From: Codonopsis lanceolata
Taxonomy: Eukaryota > Streptophyta > Magnoliopsida > Asterales > Campanulaceae
Direction: 5' to 3'
NCBI GenBank assembly: GCA_013146195.2
Contig: CM028381.1
Span: forward strand, 55,383,573 to 55,447,572
DNA: 64,000 nucleotides
The notes below the pieces were generated by a model that did not search any database, was not told the DNA's origin, and was given only the letters and a program-made list of their open reading frames with translations. The position numbers and the translations under genes were made by a program. Shown piece by piece: positions 23,701 through 34,185 of this stretch (positions are counted from its first letter, which is position 1; every line of letters begins with the position of its first letter).

Positions 23701-25266
23701 TATCGCCGTCATCGGATTCGGTTTCACACACACCTCCACTGCTAGCTACAGTGGGGAAGTAGCCCCCTTTGTCGTAACCAATTGAGCACATTGGCTAGTG
23801 CTATTTTCCTGAGAAGAGATCTCAGACCCGAGAAGAGAGCTCGGTACTTTGATACCTGAACACGGGTATCACTGGCACGATATGATTAACAGTTGTGATT
23901 GCAGGAGCAATTATGACGAAAGTGATTTGGTATCTTCTCTATCCTTTATGTGGCTTACTATGGGCACTTATGTGATAACAAAGTGTTAGTTGAACATGAG
24001 ATCTTATTGACCATGTTTGTATTGGCTGATGATATATGAGAGATTTGATATGTGTATATAGATATATGCATACTTGTATATGAGATATATATGAAAGACT
24101 TGATGTGTATATATATAGATATGCACACTTATGCATGATGATTTTATGGGAGATTTGATATGTATATTTAGAGATATACATACTGATATACATGCACCCT
24201 TTACAAGTGGTAACAGTGTGAATAGCTTGATTCGTATATATAATGATATGTATACTTGCATATGATGTTTTGTGGGAACTACCTTCTAATTCATTTGATT
24301 TGTGTGTGAACAGGGAATTACACCCTGGTTCATTTGGACGGTTTAGTAAGTAAGAAGGAGTGAATATCTTGTGGAGTATCGAAACGATACGACGCCTCTT
24401 CACGGGTTTTTCTGTCATTTATAAATGACACTATGGTTATGTTTATGTTACATAATTATATGTTGCATATATATTGTGGTAGCGTACTGAGTCATTATGA
24501 CTCATCCCGTACTTGTTTTTAGTTGCGATGGCGATGAGGTCGAGTAGATCGTGGTAGCGGTGGTCGATAGATCGAGGTTAGATCGTGTGGTTCGTGTTTG
24601 TAGCAGCCGACTTTCCCGAGTAGCAGCTTGTGGAGTCTTGTTCCTTTTTAGCATTGTCATTTATTTAATGTACTTTGCTATTCTTGTGAGATCGACATTT
24701 TGTAAAGTTAATTAGACTTTACAGTTGGGTAGAATACTTGGGTATTTGTATTGGGTTTTCTTGGGCCGACGTGTTGTGTCGTGCCTTGTTTGTGGTTTTA
24801 GTATTTATTTCAGTTGTCTCCCGGGCACGCAGTAGCTTTAGGGGAATTTCCTTATTCTAGTTTTTATAGTTGTTGATTGACCCCGGTATGCTTTAGCCGT
24901 TGGGTAATTGAGATATCAGGTTGGTTCTTTGTTGAAACGCCGGCCTGGAGTGCCGATGGTTTGATTAGCGTCTGCAATGTTGCGGCACGCGAGTTTTGTT
25001 TTTCCTCCTTTGAGAGATAATGTCTCTCTTGGTTTCATTGTCGTTGGTTTCGAGCTTCATAGCTTGGGACTTCTTTCTTATATTGCTTCCGTTGATTCGA
25101 TTTTTGAAATACCGTATTTTAGTGCGTCGTTATGTTCATGTTTAGAGCGAGTTTGCTCGACTGTTTGACTAGCACTACTGTTTAACAAGTGCTTGTCCTC
25201 TTCTTAAGTTAGTTCCAGCGGCACGACCTTGAGATTTCGTGTTTGAATCCGGGTCGGGTCGTCACA
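20761..25266 (+). mobile_element. 4.5-kb solo LTR, Tekay/Del-like
   Basis: The segment starts TGTAAGACCCCGAACC and ends GGGTCGGGTCGTCACA, so it has TG...CA ends with complementary terminal motifs. It is flanked by the exact 5-bp duplication CGGAT (20756-20760 and 25267-25271). The undisrupted context GGGCCGGATGTTCATC occurs in a neighbouring repeat unit near 25645, which confirms the junctions. Two internal regions (about 22270-22400 and 23250-23380) are diverged direct repeats. Length and end sequences fit LTRs of Tekay/Del chromoviruses. No gag-pol lies inside, hence a solo LTR. No credible ORF is present. Confidence 0.8.
24000..24260. repeat. Tandem AT-rich units inside the 4.5-kb LTR
   Basis: Three to four units of about 65-70 bp with the pattern GAGATTTGATATGTGTATAT...GCATACTTGTATATG. 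They give isoleucine/tyrosine-rich shadow ORFs on the minus strand, which were discarded. Confidence 0.7.
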
Positions 25267-25271
25267 CGGAT

Positions 25272-25995
25272 GTTCGTCTTTGAAAGTCATCCCAGAAAGA
25301 TGACTCTCCTTCATTTATAGCCATCCTAGAAAGATGACTTTAGTTTTTTTTTTTTTTGAAAATTATAAAACCGGCTCAGAAATGTGATGTTCATTAACAT
25401 TAATTTTGTTATGGATTTAAATGAGAAAAAGTAAATAAACATTACAAAAAATGAGAAATAAAGTTAATGATAAATCTTGCTAACAAACAAAATTAATGTT
25501 AATGAGCATCACCTTTTTTTATCGGTTCTATGATTATTTTATTTTTTTAAAAAAGCACTAAAATCATCTTTCTATGATGACTATAAAAGAACGAGAGCCA
25601 TTTTTTTGGGATGACTTTCAAAGATGAACATTACCTTTTTGGGCCGGATGTTCATCCTTGAAAGTCATCCTAGAAAGATAGCTCTCATTTACTCATAGCC
25701 ATCGCAAAAAGATGACTTTAGCTTTTTCTTTTCTTTTTTGAAAATCATAAAACCGATCCAGAAAATTGATATTTATTATTGAAAGTCATCCTAGAAAGAT
25801 GACTCTCCTTCATTCATAGACATATTAGAAAGATGACTTTAGCCTTTAAAAAAAAATCATAGAACCGACCCAGAAAGGTGATGTTCATCCTTGAAAGTCA
25901 TCCCAAAAAGATGGTTCTCCTTCATTCATAGCCATCCCAGAAAGATGACTCTTCTTCATTCATAACCAACCCAAAAAGTTGGCTCACCTTTTTTT
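25272..25995. repeat. GAAAGTCATCC tandem repeats
   Basis: Degenerate units with GAAAGTCATCCYAGAAAGATGACTCTCC and CATTCATAGCCATCC half-units, in part mutually inverted (GTCATC against GATGAC). Matching units lie at 20680-20755 left of the solo LTR, so the array was split by that insertion. Confidence 0.8.
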
Positions 25996-26347
25996 TTTTT
26001 TTGAACTTTTTGGTTTTTTGTTTTTGGAAAATATTATATACATAATGTAAGTAAATTTTAACAAATTGGAAATAAAATTTATTGTAACATGCGCATCTTC
26101 CGTTTGAGTATCATTATTATTAGAACCTGTATCTGTGTGCATATCGTTGTTGTTGAATTTATATTTGCGTTGTAGTTAGAATTCATCGGCATTAATTTTG
26201 TTTGTTAGCAAGATTTATCATTAACATTATTTCTGAATTTTTGTATTATTTATTCACTTTTTCTCATTTAAATCAATAAGGATAAAGTAGTAATTTTACC
26301 CCTTACATGTGTGTGGTATTAAACAAAAGGCACGTATCGTATTAAGC

Positions 26348-26894
26348 ACCCCCATTTCCTTTTCTTTTATTTTCTTCCACCCGCTTACCTCCATCACTCC
26401 TTTTGACTTTGATTTGACTTCCTTCCTTCCCCTTTTTTTTTCTTCTTTTTCTTCTCTTTTGGAGACTGCCTATTCCCCCAGTCTGTATACACCCACATTC
26501 TCTCTCTCTCTCTCTTAAACTTACCAAGCAAACACACATAAATAAATCCCACTTCTCATCTTTCAAGTTAAACCCCTTCCCTCTCTTCATTCTTTTTATT
26601 TTTTTCTCCTCTTCCCCCTTTTCTCACTGCACACACACGCACAACGCACACACTCCCTCTTTTTTTTTCCTCTTCGCTCCGGCCGTCGCCCCAAGATCCC
26701 CTTTCTGTTATCATCATCTATATATATATATATATATATATTATATATTTTTTTTTTTTTTTGTTTCCATTCAACCACAGACAACCCACTTAGAATTTGT
26801 ACAGAGATTCTCCTTCTTCGTCGACCACCACCGATTTCTATAACTCGAACACACCTACTAATTCAATATAAGAATCAACTACTTGAAACTTCAA
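26348..26894 (+). promoter_or_regulatory. Pyrimidine-rich promoter/5'UTR-like region
   Basis: A long CT-rich stretch with TCTCTCTCTCTCTC, CA-rich runs (ACACACACGCACAACG) and a TA tract (26718-26741) is followed by CAACCACAGACAACCC. The composition is like plant core promoters and leaders. It ends at an ATG in the context CTTCAAATGGAAG at 26895. Its left border is the end of the long-TIR transposon. A function is inferred only from composition. Confidence 0.4.
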
Positions 26895-26993
26895 ATGGAA
26901 GAAGCAATATCCTCCCTCAAATCGAAGACTCGTGATCTCGTCTGCCGATGTTTCGGTGCGTCGTCGGTTTCTTCAACATCGAGAGCTCGATAA
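26895..26993 (+). CDS. Short ORF or orphan first exon, unrecognised
   Basis: The ATG at 26895 opens 32 codons starting MEEAISSLKSKTRDLVC and ending at TAA 26991. The start context (AAATGG) and the leader-like upstream region suggest a real translation start. I do not recognise the protein. It could be the first coding exon of a gene whose remainder was lost, with a splice donor inside it (a GGTGCG at about 26955 is a weak candidate), or a chance ORF. No plausible following exon was found before the repeat at 27499; a frame at 27030-27160 is open but featureless. Confidence 0.3.
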   Translation: MEEAISSLKSKTRDLVCRCFGASSVSSTSRAR

Positions 26994-27498
26994 TACTTTC
27001 TTTGTTTTCGTTTGAGTGTCGACTCTCAACTAGGAACACCACTCCTTATATACCTGGTGTTGCGTCTTTTGCTCTCCCCACCAGACGCCTTACTAATAGT
27101 CTCTACTCCCCCATTCATAAACGCGAGGAAACCATCCATCATTTTCGTTTTTCCCCATGACAACGACCATTATTTACTGGTTTTGATGACCGCTATTTAC
27201 TCCAAATAAACTATCATTAACACTTATTCAATCATTTATTATTTATCTTTCTAACTATTATTATCAAATGGATAACTGATTTAACTTAAGCCCAATTTCA
27301 AATATGGCAACTCAATTGTGTACCAAAATAAAGCGGACTTACTATTAACTCAAAATAGGCCCAACTATCGATTACTATTTTCAAATTAGGTCAAACCAAT
27401 ATAATACTGGGTCCAAGATAACGAACTAATATAGGTCAAAATATAATTATTTCAATTATTGTAAAAATAAAATAGTATCAAAATTTAGGGATACAAAA
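26994..27498. other. Intergenic DNA, no feature seen
   Basis: AT-rich with short CAACTAT-type words. No gene or clear repeat boundary. Confidence 0.4.
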
Positions 27499-28745
27499 GT
27501 GTGGGTCCCAACGGGCACAATAATAAGCTAGAAGGGGGAGGGGGTTGAATAGCTTATTATACACTTAAAAACTTTTAAGTAAGTTCTTTGAAAAGTATTT
27601 ACAATCTATTGAAAAGATTGAAGTAGCGGAAATCTTTCAAAGAAGCTAGTTGAAGTCTGCCGATAAGGACTACCGGTAGACCTTAACAGGTTACTTAAGT
27701 TTTGCCGTTAATGATAAAGATAAACAAAGTAACAAGCAGTTCAATAAGTAGACAAACAGTAAAGGAATTGACACAAGTATTTTGGGATGGTTCACACTAT
27801 AAAGAGTGCTACATCCACCACCAAGGCAGTCAACCTTGGATTTAAATAGTGCACTATGTTTTTCACTAGATCAATTACAAAGAATATTCTGAATGGATTG
27901 TGTACAAAATATTGACTTGTGTTTGGGGTTATGGAATTAAATACATGTGTAAAAAGGATATTTAATTCGTGCAAAATAATAGTTTAGAATGAAAACAACA
28001 AGAAGTACAAAAGTAAATATTGATGCACAACTTCTTGTTGTTGACGAGGACTTCTTGATCTGTTTAGGATCTTTTGAATGCACTGAGTATAAAGACTTAG
28101 AGTTGTTGTAGATTTTCAGAGCATTTCATCAAGTGTATATCTTCAGTCTTTAATGGCAGCATTTTTAGCAGGAGCATTCTGGAGATCCGTTGGAGAAGAC
28201 GAAGATTTAACAACTCTATTAGGTTGAATGCATTAAATGCATGGAGCTGTCAATCAAGAATTTCGTATTCACAGATATTGAGCAGGGAATGGGTACAGAG
28301 ATCTTTTGCAGAGTCTGGAAGTTGGGCAATCTGGATGTCAAATCTGAGAGAGTTGTTACAGATAGTAGGTGACAGTCTGCTTTCCTGCTTTTACTATTCA
28401 GTCTACGAAAGTCTTCCTTCTTTCTGGAAAGCTGCTTTCGGCGGGTCTGAGATGTCAGGGAATGTCTCAATTTTAATTCAAACTGATAAGGATAAATTTA
28501 AATTGATCCACTAAGAATTGCTTGACTGGACACGTCATGATTGACCGAGTGTAGACAAGGTCTGCCGTTGTAAGCTGGAGCAGGTCTTCCGGTAAAGCTT
28601 TGAGGAGGTCTTCCGCTGAACCTGTGAAGTCCTATAAAAACTATTCTAGGCAAAGTTCTATACACAGTTACCACGCTAATCGATATGCAGCCCAATTAGC
28701 CACTGATGTATAAAACTAATATAATGTATAAGCATATATAAATCT
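27499..28745 (+). mobile_element. LTR-like repeat, copy 1 (TGTNGGTCC family)
   Basis: Starts near TGTGGGTCCCAACGGGCACAATAATAAGC, passes through CTAGAAGGGGGAGGGGGTTGAATAGC and ends near CCACGCTAATCGATATGC. The same order of landmarks occurs at 34181-35880. Segments such as GGGATGGTTCACACTATAAA and AGGTCTTCCGGTAAAGC recur within the family. The ORFs (28224-28514 and others) have no domain character. It is probably an LTR or a large non-autonomous retroelement derivative. Confidence 0.5.
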
Positions 28746-29262
28746 AAATACAAAAGTATCAACAAAAAGTTTCGGTCAGGATTGGCCGATCGAAGCTATC
28801 TAACAGTAAGAAGGAAATATGGTTATCTCATGGAGTCTTCCCTTTGATATACTTGCCTTCGGGAGAATAAGAACCTAATCTCTAAATTCGTTGGGAAAAG
28901 GGAACTGTGGAATGTTCTAATTGGGGCTCTTCACTAATGACTTCAAAAGGTAAAGGCTTGGATTTCCACTTTCTTGTACCAGAAAGATGGGACAAAGAAT
29001 GGGCATTCAATCCAGAGACGCTCAAATAGAATTTCGGGAATCCTTTTTTCCAATCGAATATCTTTCGAAAATGACAATGCCTGGGCAAAAGTTCAAAACG
29101 AGAGAGAGAGAGAGAGTAAAATGTGTTTGTGTGCGTGTGTCGGATGAAGAAGAGAGGACAGAGGACAGATAAATGGGGAAAACATTTGTGCGCCCGAGTA
29201 TTGGGGAAGAAGGCATTTATGTCTTTTTTCAAATCCTAGGGACTCGGTCGCAAATTGTGATG
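28746..29262. other. Anonymous DNA between repeats
   Basis: No recognised gene. It contains a GA microsatellite (29099-29116). A stretch near 28980-29080 could be read as the relic of an exon, but no domain is identifiable. Confidence 0.4.
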
Positions 29263-29480
29263 TAATTAGGTTTGAAAAAATTTCATTTTACCCCTTACTT
29301 AATGTACATGTGGCTGTGTGAGGTACATAGACAACTTAACAATAATTTTTTAATGACATCCATCAAAAGGACTGTAGTTGTAAAAATTGCATATTTTTAG
29401 GACCCAATTTTGACAAAAAAAAATTGTTAATGGAACTCAGAATGGCCCAAAGTTAAAGGGACCAATGGTGTGATTAACCC
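29263..29480 (-). repeat. Dispersed repeat, inverted copy 2
   Basis: Reverse-complement relative of 17919-18130; shared words include TTGCATATTTTTAG, ACAAAAAAAAATTGTTAA and GGTGTGATTAACC. Confidence 0.7.
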
Positions 29481-29953
29481 AAAAAAATGTATTTTTTTAA
29501 ATTAATTGACTATTGTTCGCCCCATAATATATTCTCTATGCCTCATTAAAAGAAATCACAAGAATGTCATCATACTAATTTACCAAATAAACCTTCTTCT
29601 GCTTCCTTTCTTCTCCACGCCATTTTTTCCACTCTTCTTGCCCGACACCATTTTTCTTCTTCTTCCTTTATTTCCTCTCCATCCTCCATCCTTTCTTTTC
29701 CTTTTCTCTCTCCTCTACCCTCACGTCTCATCCTTTCACTCCCTCTTTTCTGTAGTATAGTAGTGTTCGGCCCATGTGTTCGGCCATGGCTTGATAAGTA
29801 ACCTTGGGTGTGTCCGGTTGAGGGTGGTCGCACACTGCCCATTTAGTTCACTACACCAGAGACGAACACTCTTCGTGGGAACAATTGGAGCTATTGGAGA
29901 GAGGGAAGGTGAGAATGAATGAGAAATTGTTGGGTTTACCAAGGTCTAGTGGT
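29481..29953. other. CT-rich intergenic DNA
   Basis: A pyrimidine-rich stretch (about 29600-29755) gives phenylalanine/leucine-rich or arginine/glutamate-rich shadow ORFs. No gene. Confidence 0.45.
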
Positions 29954-30985
29954 TGTAGATACCCCAATTTCGTACCCCTGATATGTAACATGGCATAAAA
30001 TATCAAGACCTGTCAAAAAGCTAACAAATGTTAAGTTACAAAGTTCAAAATGCAAAAGAAAAAACATGATGCATAAACAGTGAAATGCAGGGGGTCTAAG
30101 TGCCAAAAAGAAGATGGAAAATGTCCTTGGGCGCTGCCCATAGGCATCCCAAGCGCCGCACCCAAGCTCACTATGGGCGGCGCCCAATAGTGCCTCCAGC
30201 ACTGTAGCAATTTGCTTTTGGTACAATTCTTTCAGTGTGCAGTACAAGCTGATGAAGCTTAGAAAGTAAAACTTAATCACGAAGGAAACCTCACTCTCAA
30301 CCTATAAATTGATGAGGCCCCCGGCTTGTGAATTCACACGCAGTGAACACAGTGAGAAAACGCAGAGAGAAAACAGTACGCAGTGAGTTCTCTCTGTGCA
30401 GTCTGAGTGAACGCCGAGAGAAATTTTCCCTCTAGCCCCGAAGCTCTGCCAAATCTTCCCAAACAGTAAAAACCTCCCGCCAAAGTGAAACCTAGTTACC
30501 CTGCTAAGATTCCGCCCTATTCCACCGGTCCAAAAATTCCAAAAAGAGCAATTCGAATCCAGACGTCAAATCAGCAAAAAACAAGTAGTTGCTCTGCCCA
30601 ATTTCCGAAGCCAGCAAGCAAGTAAAGCAAGCTGTTGTGCTGCCCAGATCCCTAGGTGAAAAGCAACCAAAATGAGCAATCAATCTGCCCGAATTCCCGC
30701 AACAGTAAAAGACTCCCTCTTCTTGAAGGACAAAGCGAGCACACCCTAGGACCTGCCAGAAGCTAGTTGGTACGGGATAAAACCCCACGCTTCTAGAGGT
30801 ATACTTATTAAAGTTTTTATTTGTAAAAAGTGCTATTTAGATTAGTAAGATGTAAGAAAAATAAGCAGTTATGCTACTTGAAATTCTATAGAAAATAGCG
30901 CTAAAAAGAATCATTATTATGGACAAATTTTTATAAATGTATTTGTAACTCCAGGAAGGAGGCTGGTGTAAGTTTGTAATAATTT

Positions 30986-31039
<54 letters not shown>

Positions 31040-31334
31040 TTTGTTTCAACTGTTAAATAAATATAAAAAACATATTTAAGCCAAACACTATTTTGAGACC
31101 GAAAGGACGAGTTGGGTGCCTAACCCTTTTCCACCTCGTAACTTAGCTTTCGAACCCTTTGCAAATCTGGTTATTTTTTGTTTTTCTTGGTTTTTCCTTA
31201 AAATAAAGATGACGACTCTGTTTATCACATTTTGAGTCCACAATTGAGGCCAAACATATTTCACGCGCTTCAAAAGGTTTTGAAACCACCCCTCCTTTTA
31301 GTGGCACGGATCCGATTAAAATCGGGGACTCACA
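29954..31334 (+). mobile_element. Tat/Ogre-like LTR, copy 3, with PBS
   Basis: The LTR runs from TGTAGATACCCCAATTTC to GGGGACTCACA (TG...CA, 1381 bp). It shares with blocks 1 and 2 the ATATCAAGACCTGT tract, the GCGCCCAA segments, a TATAAATTGATG box near 30303, the GAGACCGAAAGGACG segment and AATAAAGATGACGACTCTG. It lacks the tandem units of blocks 1 and 2. A tRNA-Arg-type primer site follows it. It contains a (TA)n tract at 30989-31037. Confidence 0.75.
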
Positions 31335-31335
31335 G

Positions 31336-31353
31336 TGGCAACTATGCTGGGGA
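31336..31353 (+). other. Primer binding site, tRNA-Arg type
   Basis: TGGCAACTATGCTGGGGA matches the complement of the 3' end of plant tRNA-Arg (TGGCGACTCCGCTGGGGA) at 15 of 18 positions. It lies one base after the LTR end. tRNA-Arg priming is characteristic of the Tat/Ogre lineage. Confidence 0.75.
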
Positions 31354-31958
31354 CGTCGTTTTTATTAAAAATAAAAACTGAGGGCTAGACTCTTTTTCAT
31401 AAATAAAAAAGAAAAAAAGTTTTTCTTTTGTTTTTAGCTAAATATGCTTATTATATTTATTTAACAGTTTAAATATTGTATTTTTATATATCTGTATATA
31501 TATTTGTGCAAATAACCGTGAAAACTTGCAGCATCTTCGTTCGGGGTATCGTTGTGAATATTAAAAAAAAAAGACCAAAAATAGAATTTCTGGCAGGATA
31601 ACAAAAAAAGAGGTGGAGGCATAATATCGCTTTACTTTATTTTACTCTGCTTTATTTATTATTCCTCCCAAAATATGTAAATATTCTTTTATTTTGTCAT
31701 TTTATTTTGGGGATTATGACCAAATGTAATTAATATGAACATATAGATTCCCCAAATGTAATTAATATGAACTTTTCTTTCTATTTATTGATCTTTTCTT
31801 TCTATTTATTGATCCGTCACACTCGCTCCTTTCGAGGATTCAAACTAATTAACCGAGAAAATCCACAAAGAACAGAAAGACAGGTCATTTACTGTTTTAT
31901 ATCTGGAAAAAAAGAGAAGATTTTACTGCTTTTTAGATACCTCACACACGCGCCCGCA
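31354..31958 (+). mobile_element. Interior of Tat/Ogre-like element, left part
   Basis: AT-rich leader-like DNA following the primer site, with no gag reading frame. It contains a small direct duplication of CCAAATGTAATTAATATGAAC (near 31700 and 31755) and a doubled TTTTCTTTCTATTTATTGATC. It is interrupted at 31958 by a solo LTR and continues at 33976. Confidence 0.55.
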
Positions 31959-33970
31959 TGATGTGCGCAAAACGCAACTCAGGCAAGAATACCCGGCCGT
32001 ATCAAGTAATAAAGTGTACAAAAGTACAAGTTATCGATCCCACAGGGAATGCACGAAATTTTCACTCCAACTAAGTACCAAAATTATGCTAACTAATTAT
32101 ATTTGAGCGAAAAGAAATTAAATTAAAATCTAAAAATATAAACAACCTAAGAAAGCAATTAAAATCTACACTACTGCGAAGGTGGTTTGGCAACAACAAA
32201 TCAAGATAAAAATATATGAATGCATTATTTCTAGTCTAGCCGGTGTTTAATTTAATCATCTTTCTGCTTTTCTTTAACTCAAGTTTTGGTAGTCGGGCGC
32301 ACTATTTTATTCGATACGGGCTCTCGCAACGTATAGCAAATCTAGCTACAACTCCTAGCTACGGGCTATCGCTTCTTATAACATAGGAGAAAATAACCGC
32401 GTGTTAAAACAAGCACCCTATGACTATCTACGCACGATCTCCTCTCGGTCTCACGTAACGTAAACAATTATTGTGATTTTCGGAATTAATAGGACGGGCT
32501 CTCGCATCTTATCCTATAATTCTAGTGATCATCTAATGGTTCGCTACGCCATTAAAAGCATTAAGAGCACACAATAATAACCAAACACATAGGTAATACT
32601 TTGCAAAAAGAAATTCTCTAAATTTTTCTACAATGCATGTTGGTGGCCGAGACAAATAAAATTGATTAACTACGGGCTCTCGCATCTTATAGTCAACCCT
32701 AACCTCCCCGACCTCGCGAATGGCTAAGGTGGTTCGATCGCGTGTCAAACCTAGTCTCATTTTGGCTATCGGTGTGTGTCACATAACACCAACTATTAAA
32801 TTGATTGGTCCGAAATAAATAGGTAGCTCTCGCGGATCCTAAATGTTTCTAAAATCATTTAATTATTGGTTAAATAATTAAATGCATTAAGTGCACAAAA
32901 TAATAACCAACATGAATGTGTACTAAATAAAGAGATAAATTAAATTAAATCACTACATTGGACATAGATAAATAATTGCATTTCCATAATAATTTAAGCA
33001 TAAACCAATTCCATATTTACAAAATAAATCAACCCAAGAAATTATACAACTATCAAAAATAGGGATAGGAAGAATTAAACCGAGAAAAGTTCGTTTCCGG
33101 GGTTGACATCAATTGTAAATGCTTCGTTGGCTCTTGAAATGATGCTCCAAACCTTCATTGACGAACAATTAAATGGAGAAAATTGGAGAAAATTTGGAAA
33201 AGAAGGGGCTGGTGCCCCATTTGGGAGCAATGTCCCAAATGGGGACTTGTATTTTCCAAAATGAAGGCTGGCCGGGAGATAAAGGAGAAGGCAACAAAGG
33301 CTGGAAGCTGGCAGGGGTATAATAGGAAGAGCAATAGAATTTTAGGGGCAAAAATGGGAAGAAGAAGGAGGCTGGGTCGCGGCTGGGGCTGGGGCAGCCC
33401 AAGGGAGAATTCGCGGGTTGGACCAGGCTGAAATGGGTGAGAGATGAGTGCGAGAAATGGGCTGGGACGCGGGTCATACCCGGATCCAGGAAGAGGACAC
33501 GGGCCGCGCTAGTGGGGAGGATGCTGCAGACGGCGCCACGTGGCTTCACCTGGTGATCGACAACGCGCCAGGGACTTCTCTGCAATTGTGGCAGCCTCCC
33601 TGATTTCCATTAATTTCTCCAGTGCCCCTAATCTTTCTGACTTTAGCGCCGCCTTCCAGTTTGCCTCCAGTTTATCATTTTGGTCCTCCGTTAATATTTT
33701 CAGCCTCCGTTAGCCTCTGTTAGCTCATAATTGCCTTGGATTCGTTGACGGACTTAACGAACTTTGTCCAAATAATTTCCAAATTAACTTTTAACCCCGG
33801 AATTGTCTCGAACTTCGTGCTAAACACCGTATAAAAGCTCGATTATGCTTGGAAACCTACATTAAGCACAAAAACACAAATAATAATATTTCCAAAGCAT
33901 AATTAATTCAAAAATAGCACAAAATAAAAGAAAATTCCCGGGAAAATTAGTGGAAATCTTGTTCTCATCA
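31959..33970 (-). mobile_element. 2.0-kb solo LTR with CCGCA target duplication
   Basis: On the minus strand it reads TGATGAGAACAAGATTTCC...GCGTTTTGCGCACATCA, with TGATG/CATCA ends. It is flanked by an exact 5-bp duplication CCGCA (31954-31958 and 33971-33975). A TTCCCTGTGGGATCGATAAC segment close to its minus-strand 3' end is a motif I associate with Athila-like Ty3 LTRs. No internal region is present, so it is a solo LTR inserted in the interior of the Tat/Ogre-like element. The ORF at 33169-33585 (minus) lies in its GC-rich part and lacks domain features. Confidence 0.85.
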
Positions 33971-33975
33971 CCGCA

Positions 33976-34129
33976 CGTAGAAATATTCGAACTGCTACCC
34001 TACACCATGGCCAGTCTACCCCCTGCATCAGCCAACGTTAAATGCATATTGATTCTCAGGGCACTTCATGGATCGATCAGTTTTTTTTATATCTCTGAAT
34101 TATTGACCAATCTCTATTGCAAAAAAAAA

Positions 34130-34132
<3 letters not shown>
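33976..34132 (+). mobile_element. Interior of Tat/Ogre-like element, right part
   Basis: Continuation of 31354-31958 after the nested solo LTR. It ends in a (TA)n tract (34133-34180), at whose end the next LTR-like repeat begins. Confidence 0.45.

Positions 34133-34180
<48 letters not shown>
34133..34180. repeat. (TA)n microsatellite
   Basis: About 24 TA units directly bordering the TGTTGGTCCAC start of the following repeat. Confidence 0.95.

Positions 34181-34185
<5 letters not shown>

Larger units (their letters stand above)
20454..26347. mobile_element. Long-TIR foldback element hosting a solo LTR
   Basis: The left arm (about 20454-20620) and the right arm (about 26180-26347) are inverted complements. 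Both contain CTTAATAC...ACGTGCCTTT, AAGGGGTAAAA, ATTTAAATGAGAAAAAGTG and ATGATAAATCTTG. A third partial copy, direct to the left arm, lies at about 25410-25500. The interior, apart from the 4.5-kb nested LTR, consists of tandem GAAAGTCATCC units. No transposase-like ORF is visible. The long TIRs suggest a Mutator-like non-autonomous element; no 9-bp target duplication was recognised. Confidence 0.7.

Noticed and set aside
28746..29262. Possible organelle-derived insertion
   Set aside because: The text looked faintly like organelle DNA, but no gene fragment could be named, so it is left as anonymous.
33169..33585. 138-residue Pro/Ser/Phe-rich minus-strand ORF
   Set aside because: It lies within the 2.0-kb solo LTR and shows no family motif; it is explained by locally high GC.
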